A DNA stretch of 64,000 nt from Adiantum capillus-veneris (Eukaryota; Streptophyta; Polypodiopsida; Polypodiales; Pteridaceae), in assembly GCA_014529385.2 (NCBI GenBank), contig CM043949.1, positions 109,639,977 to 109,703,976 of the forward strand. The letters are read 5' to 3'. A model generated the notes under the pieces. The model was not told the DNA's origin. It did no database searches and worked only from the letters and a program-made list of their open reading frames with translations. Both the position numbers and the translations under genes were made by a program. Shown here piece by piece: positions 31,155 to 42,255 of this stretch (positions are counted from its first letter, which is position 1; every line of letters starts with the position of its first letter).

Positions 31155-33620
31155 GGAGGTTAGGGAAGATTCAAAAGGAAGCCCTTTGGCACAGGAGATT
31201 AACCAATTGTTAGATGCAAGTATCATCTACCCTGTGAAGGAGTCAGAGTGGGTTTCCTCGATGGTTATCACTCCTAAGAAGAATGGGAAACGGCGGGTGT
31301 GCATCGACTACAAGCCATTGAATGTGGCAACAAGAGAAACCACTACCCATTTTTTTTTCAAGATGAAATCTTAAATCAAGTGGCTGGCCATGAAAGGCAC
31401 TCAATCATGGATGGGTTTTAGGGTACTTTTAGATAGGTATTGCATTTGAGGATCAGCTAAAGATGACGTATATCTCTCCATGGGGATGTTTTGCCTACCG
31501 TAGGATGCCGTTTGGGCTGGTGAATGCCTATGCCACCTTCCAAGACTAGATGAATAGGGTGTTTGGTCCCTACTTGGGCAGGTTCATTAGGGTTTTCATG
31601 GATGACATTGTGTGTTATATCTCAAGGGCGGATCATTTGTCGAGCGGCTATGTTTTCAGAGTCTTAATGAGGAAAGAGGTCAATTGAACCTTAAGAAGTG
31701 CAAGCTAGCATAGCCTCGAGTGCCATTGCTAGGCCATGTGGTGTTACAAAATGGAATTAAAGCAGATCCAGAGAAGTTCAAGGCTCTAGTCTAGATGGAG
31801 CCTCCCTCTAGTGCACAAGGTTTGGCCTCCTTTGTGCATAAGCTAAAGTATTTTCCGTGCTCTTTAGAAGAGGGCTCAGGAGGTGCATGGTTTTGAATGG
31901 GATGAAGAAGCTCAAGAAGATTTTGACAGGGTGAAGTAAATCTTGTGTGGGTTGCCAACAGTGTGTCCTCCCAACTGAAAAGATGATTTCAATGTGGCGG
32001 TGACGGTAAGTATCGTGGCTATTGGCACGGTGTTGCTACAAAAAGTAGGAAGGATCTATAAGACTATCTACTTTGAAATCAGGGTGATAGGTCCTGGAGA
32101 GGCAGTCTACATCAAAGCAGAGTAGTGGGTCATGACATTGGTTTTTGCTTGCAAGAAGTTCAAAGTGCATTTGATTATGCGGAAGTTTTATGTTTTGACA
32201 GCTAACAATTTGTTGCCTGAGGTAGTGTACACTTGAAGCCAGGGAAGTGAATCATGAAGTGGATGATAGAGTTGCAAAAGTTTGAGTTCAAGTTCAAGAT
32301 CGACCGCACTAGTGGATCCCATTTGGCAGACATTTTGGTCAGTAAGGTCATTGGTTTGCCTATTTATCCAAGGGTGGTACGAGATGAAGCCAAGGAGGAG
32401 CCATACTTGGTAGGAGCTTTTACCATGTGGTTTGATGGCGTGTATAGGAGGGTGATGCAGAAAGCAAGTGGAGGTGTGGTGATACACGATCCACACGGCA
32501 AGGTAATCTTCTCAAAGGCTTATGATTTGGAGTATTTCCACAACACCAACAATCAAGCGGAGTATCTCGCCTTCCGTCTAGGTTTGAAGCAATGTGTCAA
32601 ATTTGGCATTTCTAGGTTGGTAGTGAAGGATGTGCACTATTGGTGCAAAATCTGCCACAAGTGTCAGACTATGGGAGAGAGGTGTTTGATAGCCGAGTCG
32701 TAGGGAGCCGTCTCTCAAAATGCTTTTGAGAAGTGGGGTTTCAATGCCATCAGTCCACTCCCTAAGTCTACAAGTGGTGATAAGTATGTTGTGGTAGCCA
32801 TCGACTACCTCACCAGGTGGGTTGAGGCCAAAGCTGTGAAAGAGGTAAATGCACAGGTAGTAGCCTAGTTTGTCTTTGATAACATCTATTGCCATTTTGG
32901 AGTGACATGGGTGCTCATTTCTGAATGAGGCCAAGGATTTAGAAGCAAGCTTATGCAAGAATTGGTGGAGAAGCTAAGGATTCAGCATCGATTTTGCTCG
33001 CTATATCATCCCCAATGCAATGGTCTTATAGAGAGTGCCAATGGGCAGATCATTAAGATAATGATAAAGTATGTGCATAAGCAAGAAATAGAGTGGGAGA
33101 TCAATGTAGAGAAGTTCTTATGGGTGTACAGAATGTCCTACAAAGTGGTGGCCAACTTTACTCCATTCGAGTTGGTCTATGGTAAGGAGAAAGTGTTGCG
33201 AGTTCATGTGCAGCTATGAGCTTTGAAGGGTATGTGACACATCAATGCCACATCATAGGGGATCTTACAGGATAGGATTGTCTGCCTTGAGGCATTGCAG
33301 ATGGATAGGGAAGCAACAGCGGACTACTATGTGAAGCAACGAGAGAAGAGAGTTGTCAAAGTAAATGAGAGTCTGCTAGACAAGAAGATAGGAGAAGGAG
33401 ACCTGGTGATGAAGTACAAGAGATACTTGGACTTCACCTTTCAAAAGAAGTTCAATAAGAAGTGTACGAGTCCATACAAGGTACAGAAGGCCTTTTTGAA
33501 TGGGACCTATCAGTTGGTGAGGGCCAATGGTAAGCTTCTTAGGTGGAGGGTAAACGGTGTGTGGCTCAAGTTGTACTTTGACAAAGCAGTGGTGCCTAAC
33601 ATATGCATCAGATTGTAGCC
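31155..33620 (+). pseudogene. Tat-like Ty3 pol: RT, two RNase H domains, integrase (broken)
   Basis: Plus-strand segments in order: reverse transcriptase start (ASIIYPVKESEWVSSMVITP, KNGKRRVCIDYKPLN), the active-site strand FMDDIV near 31597, the first RNase H region (degraded), then a second archaeal-type RNase H at 32400-32635 (FDGVYRR, NTNNQAEYLAFRLGLKQC), integrase zinc finger Cys pair (CKICHKCQTMG), catalytic core (VVAIDYLTRWVEAKAV, NGLIESANGQ) and C-terminal domain (KIGEGDLVMKYK). Dual RNase H is the mark of the Tat lineage. Gag and protease are missing on the left. A deletion joins the second RNase H directly to the zinc-finger Cys pair near 32637. The second integrase Asp is changed (LISE) and is followed by a stop. 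Confidence 0.8.
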
Positions 33621-33802
33621 AAGGGGGGTGGTAAACTGCCTAAAAATGTGCAGAGAGTGGAGGAGTCAAAAATTTGTACATAGCATGTACATATGACTGT
33701 TATGCGAGTGCTTTTGGTTGTTTGTTTTGTGTGACAATTTTTCAAGTTCTTTAAATATTCTTTTGGTCAAACATAAATCTTCGACGAGGGGGTGGGAAAT
33801 GA
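33621..33802 (+). promoter_or_regulatory. 3' UTR and polypurine tract of the Tat-like element
   Basis: After the integrase stop, GACGAGGGGGTGGGAAATGA (33783-33802) is a polypurine tract just before the LTR start. The tract and the preceding ~100 bases align with 10401-10520 of element A on its minus strand, linking the two families. Confidence 0.75.
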
Positions 33803-34100
33803 TGGTCCATGCAAAGTTGTTCAAAGCTAGAAGTGGTGCTAAGACGTGCTATGGGTGCGTACAAGTGATGGGCAAAGGGCTTAAGCAGGTGTGGAGGACA
33901 TGGGCAGGACAAAGCCAGCAAAAACGTACATCTAATGCGATTTTTTTAGGCCAAGAATGCTCTAGGAAGTGCTAGTTGCGATGGAAAATCAAAGTGTCCA
34001 AAGTGTAGGGATAGTGCCCGGGAATGTAGTGCTCAAGATGCTCTAGAAGCCCGTCCAAACGGCTCGTAAAACGGAGTCATGACGGTGAGTAAGATATGGA
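33803..34100 (+). repeat. Start of the 3' LTR of the Tat-like element
   Basis: The LTR starts TGGTCCATGCAAAG. Blocks shared with the sense-strand element A LTR occur in the same order, including TTTTTTAGGCCAA and TAGTGCTCAAGATGCTCTAG followed by ACGGCTCGT. The far end of this LTR was not located; similarity fades by about 34100. Confidence 0.6.
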
Positions 34101-35213
34101 TATCTAAAGATGAAGTAAAAACTGCAAAGATGGAAAAATTGGCTCCCACAATGTGGTGTTCCATATGGCATATAAACCTATCAAGCTAATGACAAATTGG
34201 AATTATAAGCTTATATTTGGACCTAAGCTTGAAATGTACCATGTTTGTTGAGTGAAATCTAGCAATTTGGAAACATAGTATTCACTCAAAATGAGTCCCT
34301 GATTTTGGTAAAATAGAAAATCACTCACGACTTTGTATTATTTTCTATTTAGGGTATTAGGTACCCCAAAACTCAAGAAAGAAGAGTTACATAGTGATAA
34401 GTCCATAAACACACTCAAACTGCCTTTTGATTACAAAGACACATATTCTTCATAATGTGACTTTTACTAACAAATCAACAAAGAGAATTTTCCATAAATG
34501 GGTTATAGCTTCCAATACATAGGATTTCCATTGTTTAGAAGCATACCAACACCTTTAGAATTACCTATGCTAGCTATATAGCACTTTAGAGGTCACTAAG
34601 CTATCTAATACCAATTTCATGAAAATTGGCCTAAAATAGCACACTTTTTTTTTTGCTCAAAGGGGTCACCATATATAAAACCTTATTGTGTGTGTTTAAG
34701 GACTCTTTATAAAACCCTTTAGTTGTAAACTTTTCATTAAGAAAAGGGTCCCTTTTCCTATTCAACCTGTAATTTTTTTTTTCAACGTCCTTTTGAGTGA
34801 GAATATAGACTAAAAGAATCCCTGTTGTTGAACCCACATGATAGCCTTTTCTTTATTAGAGTTAAAACATGTTATTGAAACACAACTTTGAAGGTGTAAC
34901 CAGAAGCCCAAAAAAATTTTAATATTTTTCAAGGTCATAAGCTAGCTTTGTTAGTATAGAGCACTTTAGAACCTCCTTGGCATCTCAAGCAATAATTCTA
35001 GGAAGTTGACGAGTTAAGAGACACAAAAGTACCCAAGGATATAAAAGCGTCCTGTTATCAATCTAGTATTTATAGGCTATTCAATCCACCCCTCATTCGT
35101 TCTCATGTAGGGATGCCTAAAACAAGCTCAATTAGTTTTGTTTGTTTGTTAGAGAGAGTGATTCTTACTGTTACTAATTAGGCCAAAATGGATTGGCACT
35201 TAGTACCCTTTGT
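34101..35213. other. AT-rich region without a recognised gene
   Basis: It contains no recognisable protein. Part may be the remainder of the Tat-like LTR and part the leader of the minus-strand element whose primer site lies at 35214-35226. Confidence 0.4.
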
Positions 35214-35226
35214 GGCTCTGATACCA
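35214..35226 (-). promoter_or_regulatory. Primer-binding site for initiator Met-tRNA, orphan
   Basis: On the minus strand TGGTATCAGAGCC is a perfect match to the usual plant retroelement site. It is preceded by AACAAA, so an LTR ending ...CCTAACA would lie at 35229 and to the right. This is the 5' end of a minus-strand LTR element. Its gag-pol was not found on the left. Confidence 0.7.
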
Positions 35227-35228
35227 TT

Positions 35229-37344
35229 TGTTAGGTTAGAGTGGGTTAATTAGATTAACATTCATGAAGATCAAGATATTTCTTAACATAATAAGAGGTA
35301 ACCCATAACAAGCCAGAGATGAATACACTAAAATGTGTAGAAGAGATGGCTCCTTAAGTGGCACTAGCAAGAGCATCTAAAGAGCAATATAACCATGTGA
35401 GACTATAATGAAGCTCCCAAATCAGCCCCATGAAGCTAGGGGCCACTTTTGGTTACTAGTGTAACTCATTTGGCACAATCTACACCTCATAGACATCATA
35501 AATAGTCAGTAGGCTAGGTGCCACACGTGCTTTGGCTAGACAATAGAAGATGCACACCATGAGTTTGTGTATAGGACAAAGAACATGCCCAACAAGGATT
35601 GAGTAAGAGATAGAAAAAGGGAGAGATGGAGGTAGGGAAAGAGGGGGAAGAAGATCAAGGAGAAAGGGAAAGATTGAGCGATAGAGGTAGTTGTAAGAGG
35701 GAAAGATATATAATAATGTGCTTGTCTATGTCCTAGCCAATAGAGAGAATCAAATTAACTACTTTATGGAGATTACATACTTGAGAATCAAAGTCAAAAC
35801 CATTTTATAGGTGTTTTTTCTACTATTTGAAGTATTTTTGGGCACATATAGGAGATATTCTACACTTGTGAATGTGTCTTTGTGAATGTAGAATGACAAA
35901 TCATCACACAAGAGACACTTTGGCTAGCATCCTTGGAACACATGTTTTTTTCTTTCATCTAAAGGAGAAAGATGCAATAATTCAAAGCAAAGTCTTGACC
36001 ACATTATTAGTAAAAGTATATTATATTTGAAGCTAAAAGAGGCTTGGAATTAAAAATAGCTTAAATTGATTAGAAGCGCTACAATAACAATGTCATTCTT
36101 GGCATCCACAAGTTACAACATGCATTAAGATAGGATCTTAGTGACATATTTTGGATAGTGCAAACAATAATGTCAAAGTGAGTCTTCATCCATGAAGGTG
36201 TTTATTAGATACAATATTTCACCCATGTTGTTAGCATTAGATGTGTGATTAGAACATTTGTAAAGTGTGGAGGCAGAGTAGTATCAACAAAGTAACTAGA
36301 AATTCAGATACTTTAATCTTGAAAGGTGATCAAGATGAAAAGCATTACCTCCAAAAATAAAGAAAAGGGAACTCAATCAAATGAACCCACCAAAGAATCT
36401 CACTTATTAATTTAGATCCTTTCTTTTCTCTTCCACACTAACTACTTATATACACACGCTATCCTTGACTACATGCAGTGCCAATGCTGGCTAGATGATG
36501 GTGGTGGTTCATGCAGGAGCTTATTACTGTGGATATGCAGCATTGGACAAGTCCCCTTCTCTCACATAGATCTAGAGAGGAGGCCCAAGCTATGCGGTCT
36601 TCATTGATGCACTAATCCGCTAAATCATGGTTAATGATTGGTGGCAAACATACTTGTGTATCACACTAAGCACAACAAGTGCTCATTTACTCTGCCCTAG
36701 CTTCAAAATCATTAACTATGGTGAAGATACCTCTTCTTAGTCCTACTCAATCAATTGATAAATCATACTCGATATATAGTCTACAATCAACAAAGCAAGC
36801 AATGGTTCTCATCAATGAAAAGTACAGGCACGCACTCTAGACAACACACACAAAAGCAATGGAGAGATATGTTCTATCTACACACACAAGCATACACATT
36901 TTTTCACAAATCACACTTGCAATGCAAGAAAGAAACACCACACATACTCAATAGAGAATAGAAGAGAGTATAGAAGAAGACGAGCTCTTCATTACATCAA
37001 TACAGGTTACAATCCACGTTTGCAAGCCATGGAACCTTGAGCTTGCAGCTAAGAAGAAGAGAGATCTTGCTTAGAGATTAGGCCAAAAACCCCTTTCACA
37101 TTCTACAAGTATACCTAAAGTTGTAAACTACTTGTCTAGGTGGACAAAAACTAAAAGCAACTTATTTAGCCATAGAAATATTACATCACATCTGACATTG
37201 CCATTTCACTTCTCACAATATGTTACAAAAAATGCATGCAATGATTTGATGGCTCCCAAAACATTTTTTATCATTGTATTTGCAATTGGTAGCTCGAATG
37301 AGGACATAAACTTGTATGCTTGATCTGCTCCTTGTCCTCATTCT
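35229..37344 (-). other. Possible 5' LTR and flanking sequence, no gene
   Basis: Sequence to the right of the primer site should include an LTR starting (plus strand) TGTTAGGTTAGAG, but its other end was not identified. The rest is AT-rich with no recognised coding region. Confidence 0.35.
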
Positions 37345-37573
37345 TGTTACCATGTACATGTGCTAGTGATGTCTGTGAACACATTTAGGACCGTCAGGGA
37401 ATTTTTCCCCTCACTAGGATGTTTTTTCCCTTGTGCATTGTGCATACGCCCATCACTCTAGGACTATCTTATCTTTCTTTTGTGCACTAAGCAGTACTAC
37501 TCTCTGTTGTGTGCCTTAAGCTTCTTCATCTTCTCCAAGCTATGTGTGTTTCACTGCAACCCTATTTTCAACA
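37345..37573 (+). repeat. Copia 5' LTR
   Basis: TGTTACCATGTACATG at the start and TTTTCAACA at the end, followed by AT and the primer site. It matches 54735-54961 in reverse complement over its full 229 bases, including ACACATTTAGGACCGTC and CTTCTCCAAGC. The presumed target duplication on the left is ATTCT. Confidence 0.85.
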
Positions 37574-37575
37574 AT

Positions 37576-37585
37576 TGGTATCAGA
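37576..37585 (+). promoter_or_regulatory. Primer-binding site of the copia element
   Basis: TGGTATCAGA, two bases after the LTR end, complementary to the 3' end of initiator Met-tRNA. Confidence 0.85.
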
Positions 37586-37935
37586 TAGGTTGCATCCTCT
37601 TGGGCATAGTCCTCAATGTTGCCAGCACTTGCCTGCTCATTTTCTCCAATTTGGATAAGCTTTGGTGAGTGTTAGAAGGTCAACAAATACTTTAGGAAAG
37701 CTTATAGAGCTTTGTCTGCTTAGAATTTTCATTCAAGCTCATTTAGGCCTCTGTTTTCCACTATAGGCAGTACTACGCATGCAAATTTGTCCTTTTGTAC
37801 AAAATTTTGTCTGTGCAATTTTTTCCATAACATGCCCCTTATAGTCTTCTTTGGGTTGTGCTATATAGCATGTGTTAGTCCCGCTTTGTTTCTCTTCTTT
37901 TTGGGCAATTTTCACACCAAGTGCAATCATTTGGC

Positions 37936-39330
37936 ATGGCTAAACAACATAGATATGTTCAAGATGTTTGCTACTGAGGATAAACTCGATGGAGACAATT
38001 ACCTAATGTGGGATTACATGATGCAACATGTTCTTTTGTCGAAGGGCATTTGCAATTTTGTGCAGGGCATTGATGTACGTCCAGATTCTATGGATACAAG
38101 CTTTGTTGAGGATGTTGCAATTTTGGTGGCAAGATTGTTGCTACTAGAGTTGTTTTATCTATAGCTGAGCACTCTAATTGGGATGTTTGCTCAGGCTCAT
38201 GCATCAATTGCATTATCTGTAAAGCACACTATTACTCCTCACATTCGTTCAACAAAATTTGCAAAACAGGCTTGGGATATTCTAGCTAGTCTTTATGCAA
38301 GTCACAATGAGGCTGAAATTGCATTGTTGCATTAATAGCTGTTTTTGAAGATTATGCATGAGAAAGATGACATGAACACTTTCCTTATTAGTATCAAGGA
38401 TATTAACGAGCAACTCATTTTTGCAGAGGCGAAGTCTTTTTTAACAGTTCACTTATGCAAACTATCCTTAATGCATTGCCAAATTCTTACCTGAATTTTG
38501 CTAGTACTTGGAGACTTTTGTTAGTACTTCGAGACTGATGACCCAAGGAAGTCTTGATGTTGTCCAATTTGATGCATTATGCATATTTCTATTGCAAGAG
38601 TCACTTTCAAGAAAGAACAGGACTAAACAACATGCATTTAAACAGACTTTTGTTGTTGCTAAAAAAAAAGGTGGTAACAACAATGTAGCCACTTCTCATG
38701 GTTCTTTTGCGAGTGGAAAATCACATGTTACTAATGCTTTTGTTGGCAGCACTTGGTATGGGAATTTTGGTAGAAATGAAAAAAAGAAGATGTGTTGTCA
38801 TTATTGCAAGGCCAATGATCACTTGATTAAGCAGTGTCCAAAAGTGAAGGGGCAAAAGAGGCTAAGAAGAAAGAGGTTAGCTCCAATACAAGTGTAGCTG
38901 TTGTAGAATTTTCTATGAAAGAAGATTGTGAAGTTGATGTAGATGCAAAGTGGGCATTTAGTGCAAAACGCGCTTATGATCCTTCTATCCATGATGCATG
39001 TATGTCAATTGCTATGGATCCACATGTGTGGTACTTTGATATTGGTGCTACAAAGCGCATTACCTCACATCATGACTTGTTTACCACTCTTGAGTCTGTC
39101 CCTCATGGGAATACAGTCACTTGTGCCAAAAATGCCTCTTATCTAGTCAAGGGAGCTAGAAAGATTGTGCTAAATGCTGCAAATGATAGTTCTTTCACAG
39201 TTGTTGATGCACTTTTTATACTTGGGATAAAAAAGAACCTTTTGTCTGTATATGCACTTGCTAGACTTGGTCATGTTGTGAAGTTTGTGGACATGTGGTG
39301 GCATAGAGATTTTGGCTTATGGGCAACTAG
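37936..39330 (+). pseudogene. Copia gag and protease, 5' part of a truncated element
   Basis: Frames on the plus strand give a copia gag start (KLDGDNYLMWDYMMQHVLLS), the middle of the UBN2-type gag domain (LASLYASHNEAEIALLH, KIMHEKDDMNTFLISIKDIN), a zinc knuckle CHYCKANDHLIKQC at about 38800, and a protease (WYFDIGATKRITSHHDLF at about 39030, with ILGIKKNLLSV). Catalytic Asp-Ser-Gly is altered to Asp-Ile-Gly. Several frameshifts and stops occur. The similarity stops near 39300; integrase and reverse transcriptase are absent. Confidence 0.75.
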
Positions 39331-41605
39331 CAAATATGGGCATGCAGATTTTGGGGCGAGTATAGCAAGGGTTTCTTATGATCTTGATCCAATAGTGATA
39401 ACCTCTTTATGGATCACATAAATTTGGTTGAAACTCTTTACAAAAACTACAAGAAGAAGGGCAAGCATCCACACACTGATGATGAGTCTCCTACTAGTGA
39501 AGAGACTCCAGCACTAATCGTGGGACTGTCCGTTGCTCCATTGCTGTTGCTAGGTACAAGTAGCATTGTGCCTCATGTGCTCCATATCAAGTGCGATACC
39601 TGCATTTAGTTCTTGAAATTTCTAATGCTAGCAATGGAAGATTAGGCATTATGGAGAAATTCAAAGTGCCTGAAGGCAAATTTAAGGATGACATCTGTAT
39701 AGAAAAGATGTTCAAGAAAAAGCTATTGATGCTGCTTAACTTATGGTCTATCATTGTGAGGGAAAAATTATGCATGTCCTACATGCAGGCGTCATTTCAC
39801 TAATAGGGATTGTCCTCCCACCCTTCACACATGTCAATTTTATATTGTTCTTTTGGAATGGAGGCGCCCTTGATGGTTGGCTAGAGAGATTGAGCAAGGA
39901 GGAGAAAAACCTCTTGTACAACAAGGCTATCGAAGGATGTCTAGGGTGCATCATTGATCAGATTCAAGCCAACATAGAGCATCATTCATTGATTGTTGCA
40001 CACCATCACCTTTTTGCATGCATACAAATGCACACATAATGACATCCATGGAAGTAAAATCATGATTTACTTTGGTTGGCATGGTGTCTATGTGGGCTCT
40101 TGCAATTGGGGGCAAGCTACCCTCTATTCCACTCAAAAGATATTTCTAGCTTTGCCAAACCTATTGTCATCCACATGTGGTGAGGAGTGGACAAAGCGAT
40201 ATTGGTAGTAGATTGCACTTGAATGCATATATATAAACCCACCAATTTTCACCAAATCCCAAGATACATATGCATTGGTGAGATATATACTGGAGTTTCC
40301 AAAGTACCTGCTTGAGGATGGAGACACCAATTATTGAGAGATAGGTGTCTAAGTACAAGGAATGCCTAGAGTTGGCCGTTGTACCAATTATAAAGGAGCA
40401 GAGAGAAGCACACAATCTCTTGGAAGGCTTGTGCAACTTAAAGTGGATAGACGGTGGATTATTTCCTACAATAGGTTCATGGACATTTGATGATTGATAA
40501 CACAAATCACATTTTTGTAACCCTATTTTTGGAACCCTCAAGCATCATAGATGAATACATTTGTCTTCCAATTATCGTCAATATTTATGGATGGTTTAAA
40601 TTTTTTGTGATGAGCATTAAATTTGTTTATATACTACCTCTTTGATATTGGTGGATGTTGTACTTCAAGTTAATGGTGTAGATTTTACTCATCTTTAAAC
40701 TTTGAATATGCTTTGATATGGTTTTTTGGATGTTGGTTCCGAGATTGATTATGATGAAGCGTAATGCATCGTGAAGGAGGAGTCCCACATGTTTGGCATG
40801 GAGGGACTATCATACTTTTTTGGATAGGTTGTTGAGCCCAAGGAGCTTCAGGGTGAGCCTCTTGACCAGAAGCAATGCGATGAGCTTTGTCCTTCATGGT
40901 GAACACTCTTTTCAAAGTGTTTGGACATGTTAAGCATGACTCACCTTTGAAGCTTTCAGACATGTAGCATAAGAGTTTGGCAAGGTAATTGTTGGTGTGT
41001 TTCATCCAAAAAGAGCGCACAATGCAAAAACAACAATTGGATCGCACTGTACTTTATACAACAGGTTTTTGTACAAGATATCTTGAGACAAAGGGTGAAC
41101 TAGGCAGGAAAACCACAGAAGACAAGTGTGGGCTTGGGAAGGGCCAAAGAAAGGTCCCAACAATGAAGAGAAGAGGCACCCCCTCCCAACAAAGAAAGAG
41201 GCCTATTTTGTGTTGCTAGAGGTTCATGATAAGATGTTGGAGATGGGGCCACCCAAGGGGCCACCTTGGTGAGTCAAGGGGAGATACAACTTTTCTAGAG
41301 GCAAACTTGCACAAAAAGAAGCATGGATAGCAGATCTTGAGTCTATCATGCCACAATATGAGGCCAAATATGGACCTCTTTCCCTAGCATTAGAGAACAA
41401 TGTCTTTGGTAGCAAGCCATTGGCTAATGAGTATGAGTGCCAAGGCATATGAACCACAATATTTTGTAATATTTATGGCAAATCATGATTACCATTGAGC
41501 CCCTGTTTTGTAATCACAAGTATTCATATAAATGAAAAAACATATTTAACAAGTCTCTATACTTCAATCTTTGCTCTATCAATTTGTATATGTTTTAGGA
41601 CTAAT
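39331..41605. other. Region of unknown origin with one protein-like frame
   Basis: A 98-codon plus-strand frame at 39743-40039 has a plausible protein texture (GWLERLSKEEKNLLYNKAIE) but no recognised domain. The minus-strand frame at 40685-41047 is likewise unrecognised. No transposon domain, tRNA or long repeat was seen between the copia break and segment S. Confidence 0.35.
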
Positions 41606-42089
41606 CACCACAAAATGGGCCACGGGCACATACTTTTGTCTACACCGACATGCACAAAGAACAAGAGAAAAGAGAGGGGAAGGGGAAAACGATGTCGAAA
41701 ACGGGGGGCAATGGCTTCCAATTGCTTAACCAAAGAGTACACCTACTCTTGTACACCACAAATGGTGAGCTTGCAAAAAAACGGCCCCCAAGGGCTCACT
41801 CTTGCCTTCTCTAGCACTTTACTGTTCCAAAAACAACGGAAAATCCCTTAAAATAATTACAAAAAGTGGTTTATAGGGGAGCCCTGCCCATTTTGAGCAA
41901 GTTTTATTTGATTGGACCCCTTGGGAGGCTCCATTTAATAATTTTCCACAAGGCTTAGACTCCTTGGATCAACTCTCTCTCATCCTCTCTCACATTGCAT
42001 GCTTCTATGATTGAGGATGAGGGGCACTAGCGCTAGCGCTCCCTACACATTTTCCTTCAAAAATATGGCGGCACATGGCCCGTGTGAAA
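41606..42089 (-). repeat. Segment S, copy 2
   Basis: Reverse-complement counterpart of 19038-19520, 484 bases. It carries AGCGCTAGCGCT (42029-42040) at the place of the palindrome in copy 1. It sits 166 bases from the B-type LTR at 42256, whereas copy 1 sits against the B' ORF. The intervening 42090-42255 is GC-rich and unassigned. Confidence 0.6.
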
Positions 42090-42255
42090 CGACCCCTTCC
42101 GAGCGCTACTGCCATGTCCTCACCTTGCACGAGCCACCCACGGTCGCCCACCATCGTTGGCCGACACCGATGTGTCACCATTGGCCAAAACCGCAGAACT
42201 ATGCCCCAAGGGCCGTCTCCCACAACGCGCCACCAAGCAGTGCCTGTGGGACGCA

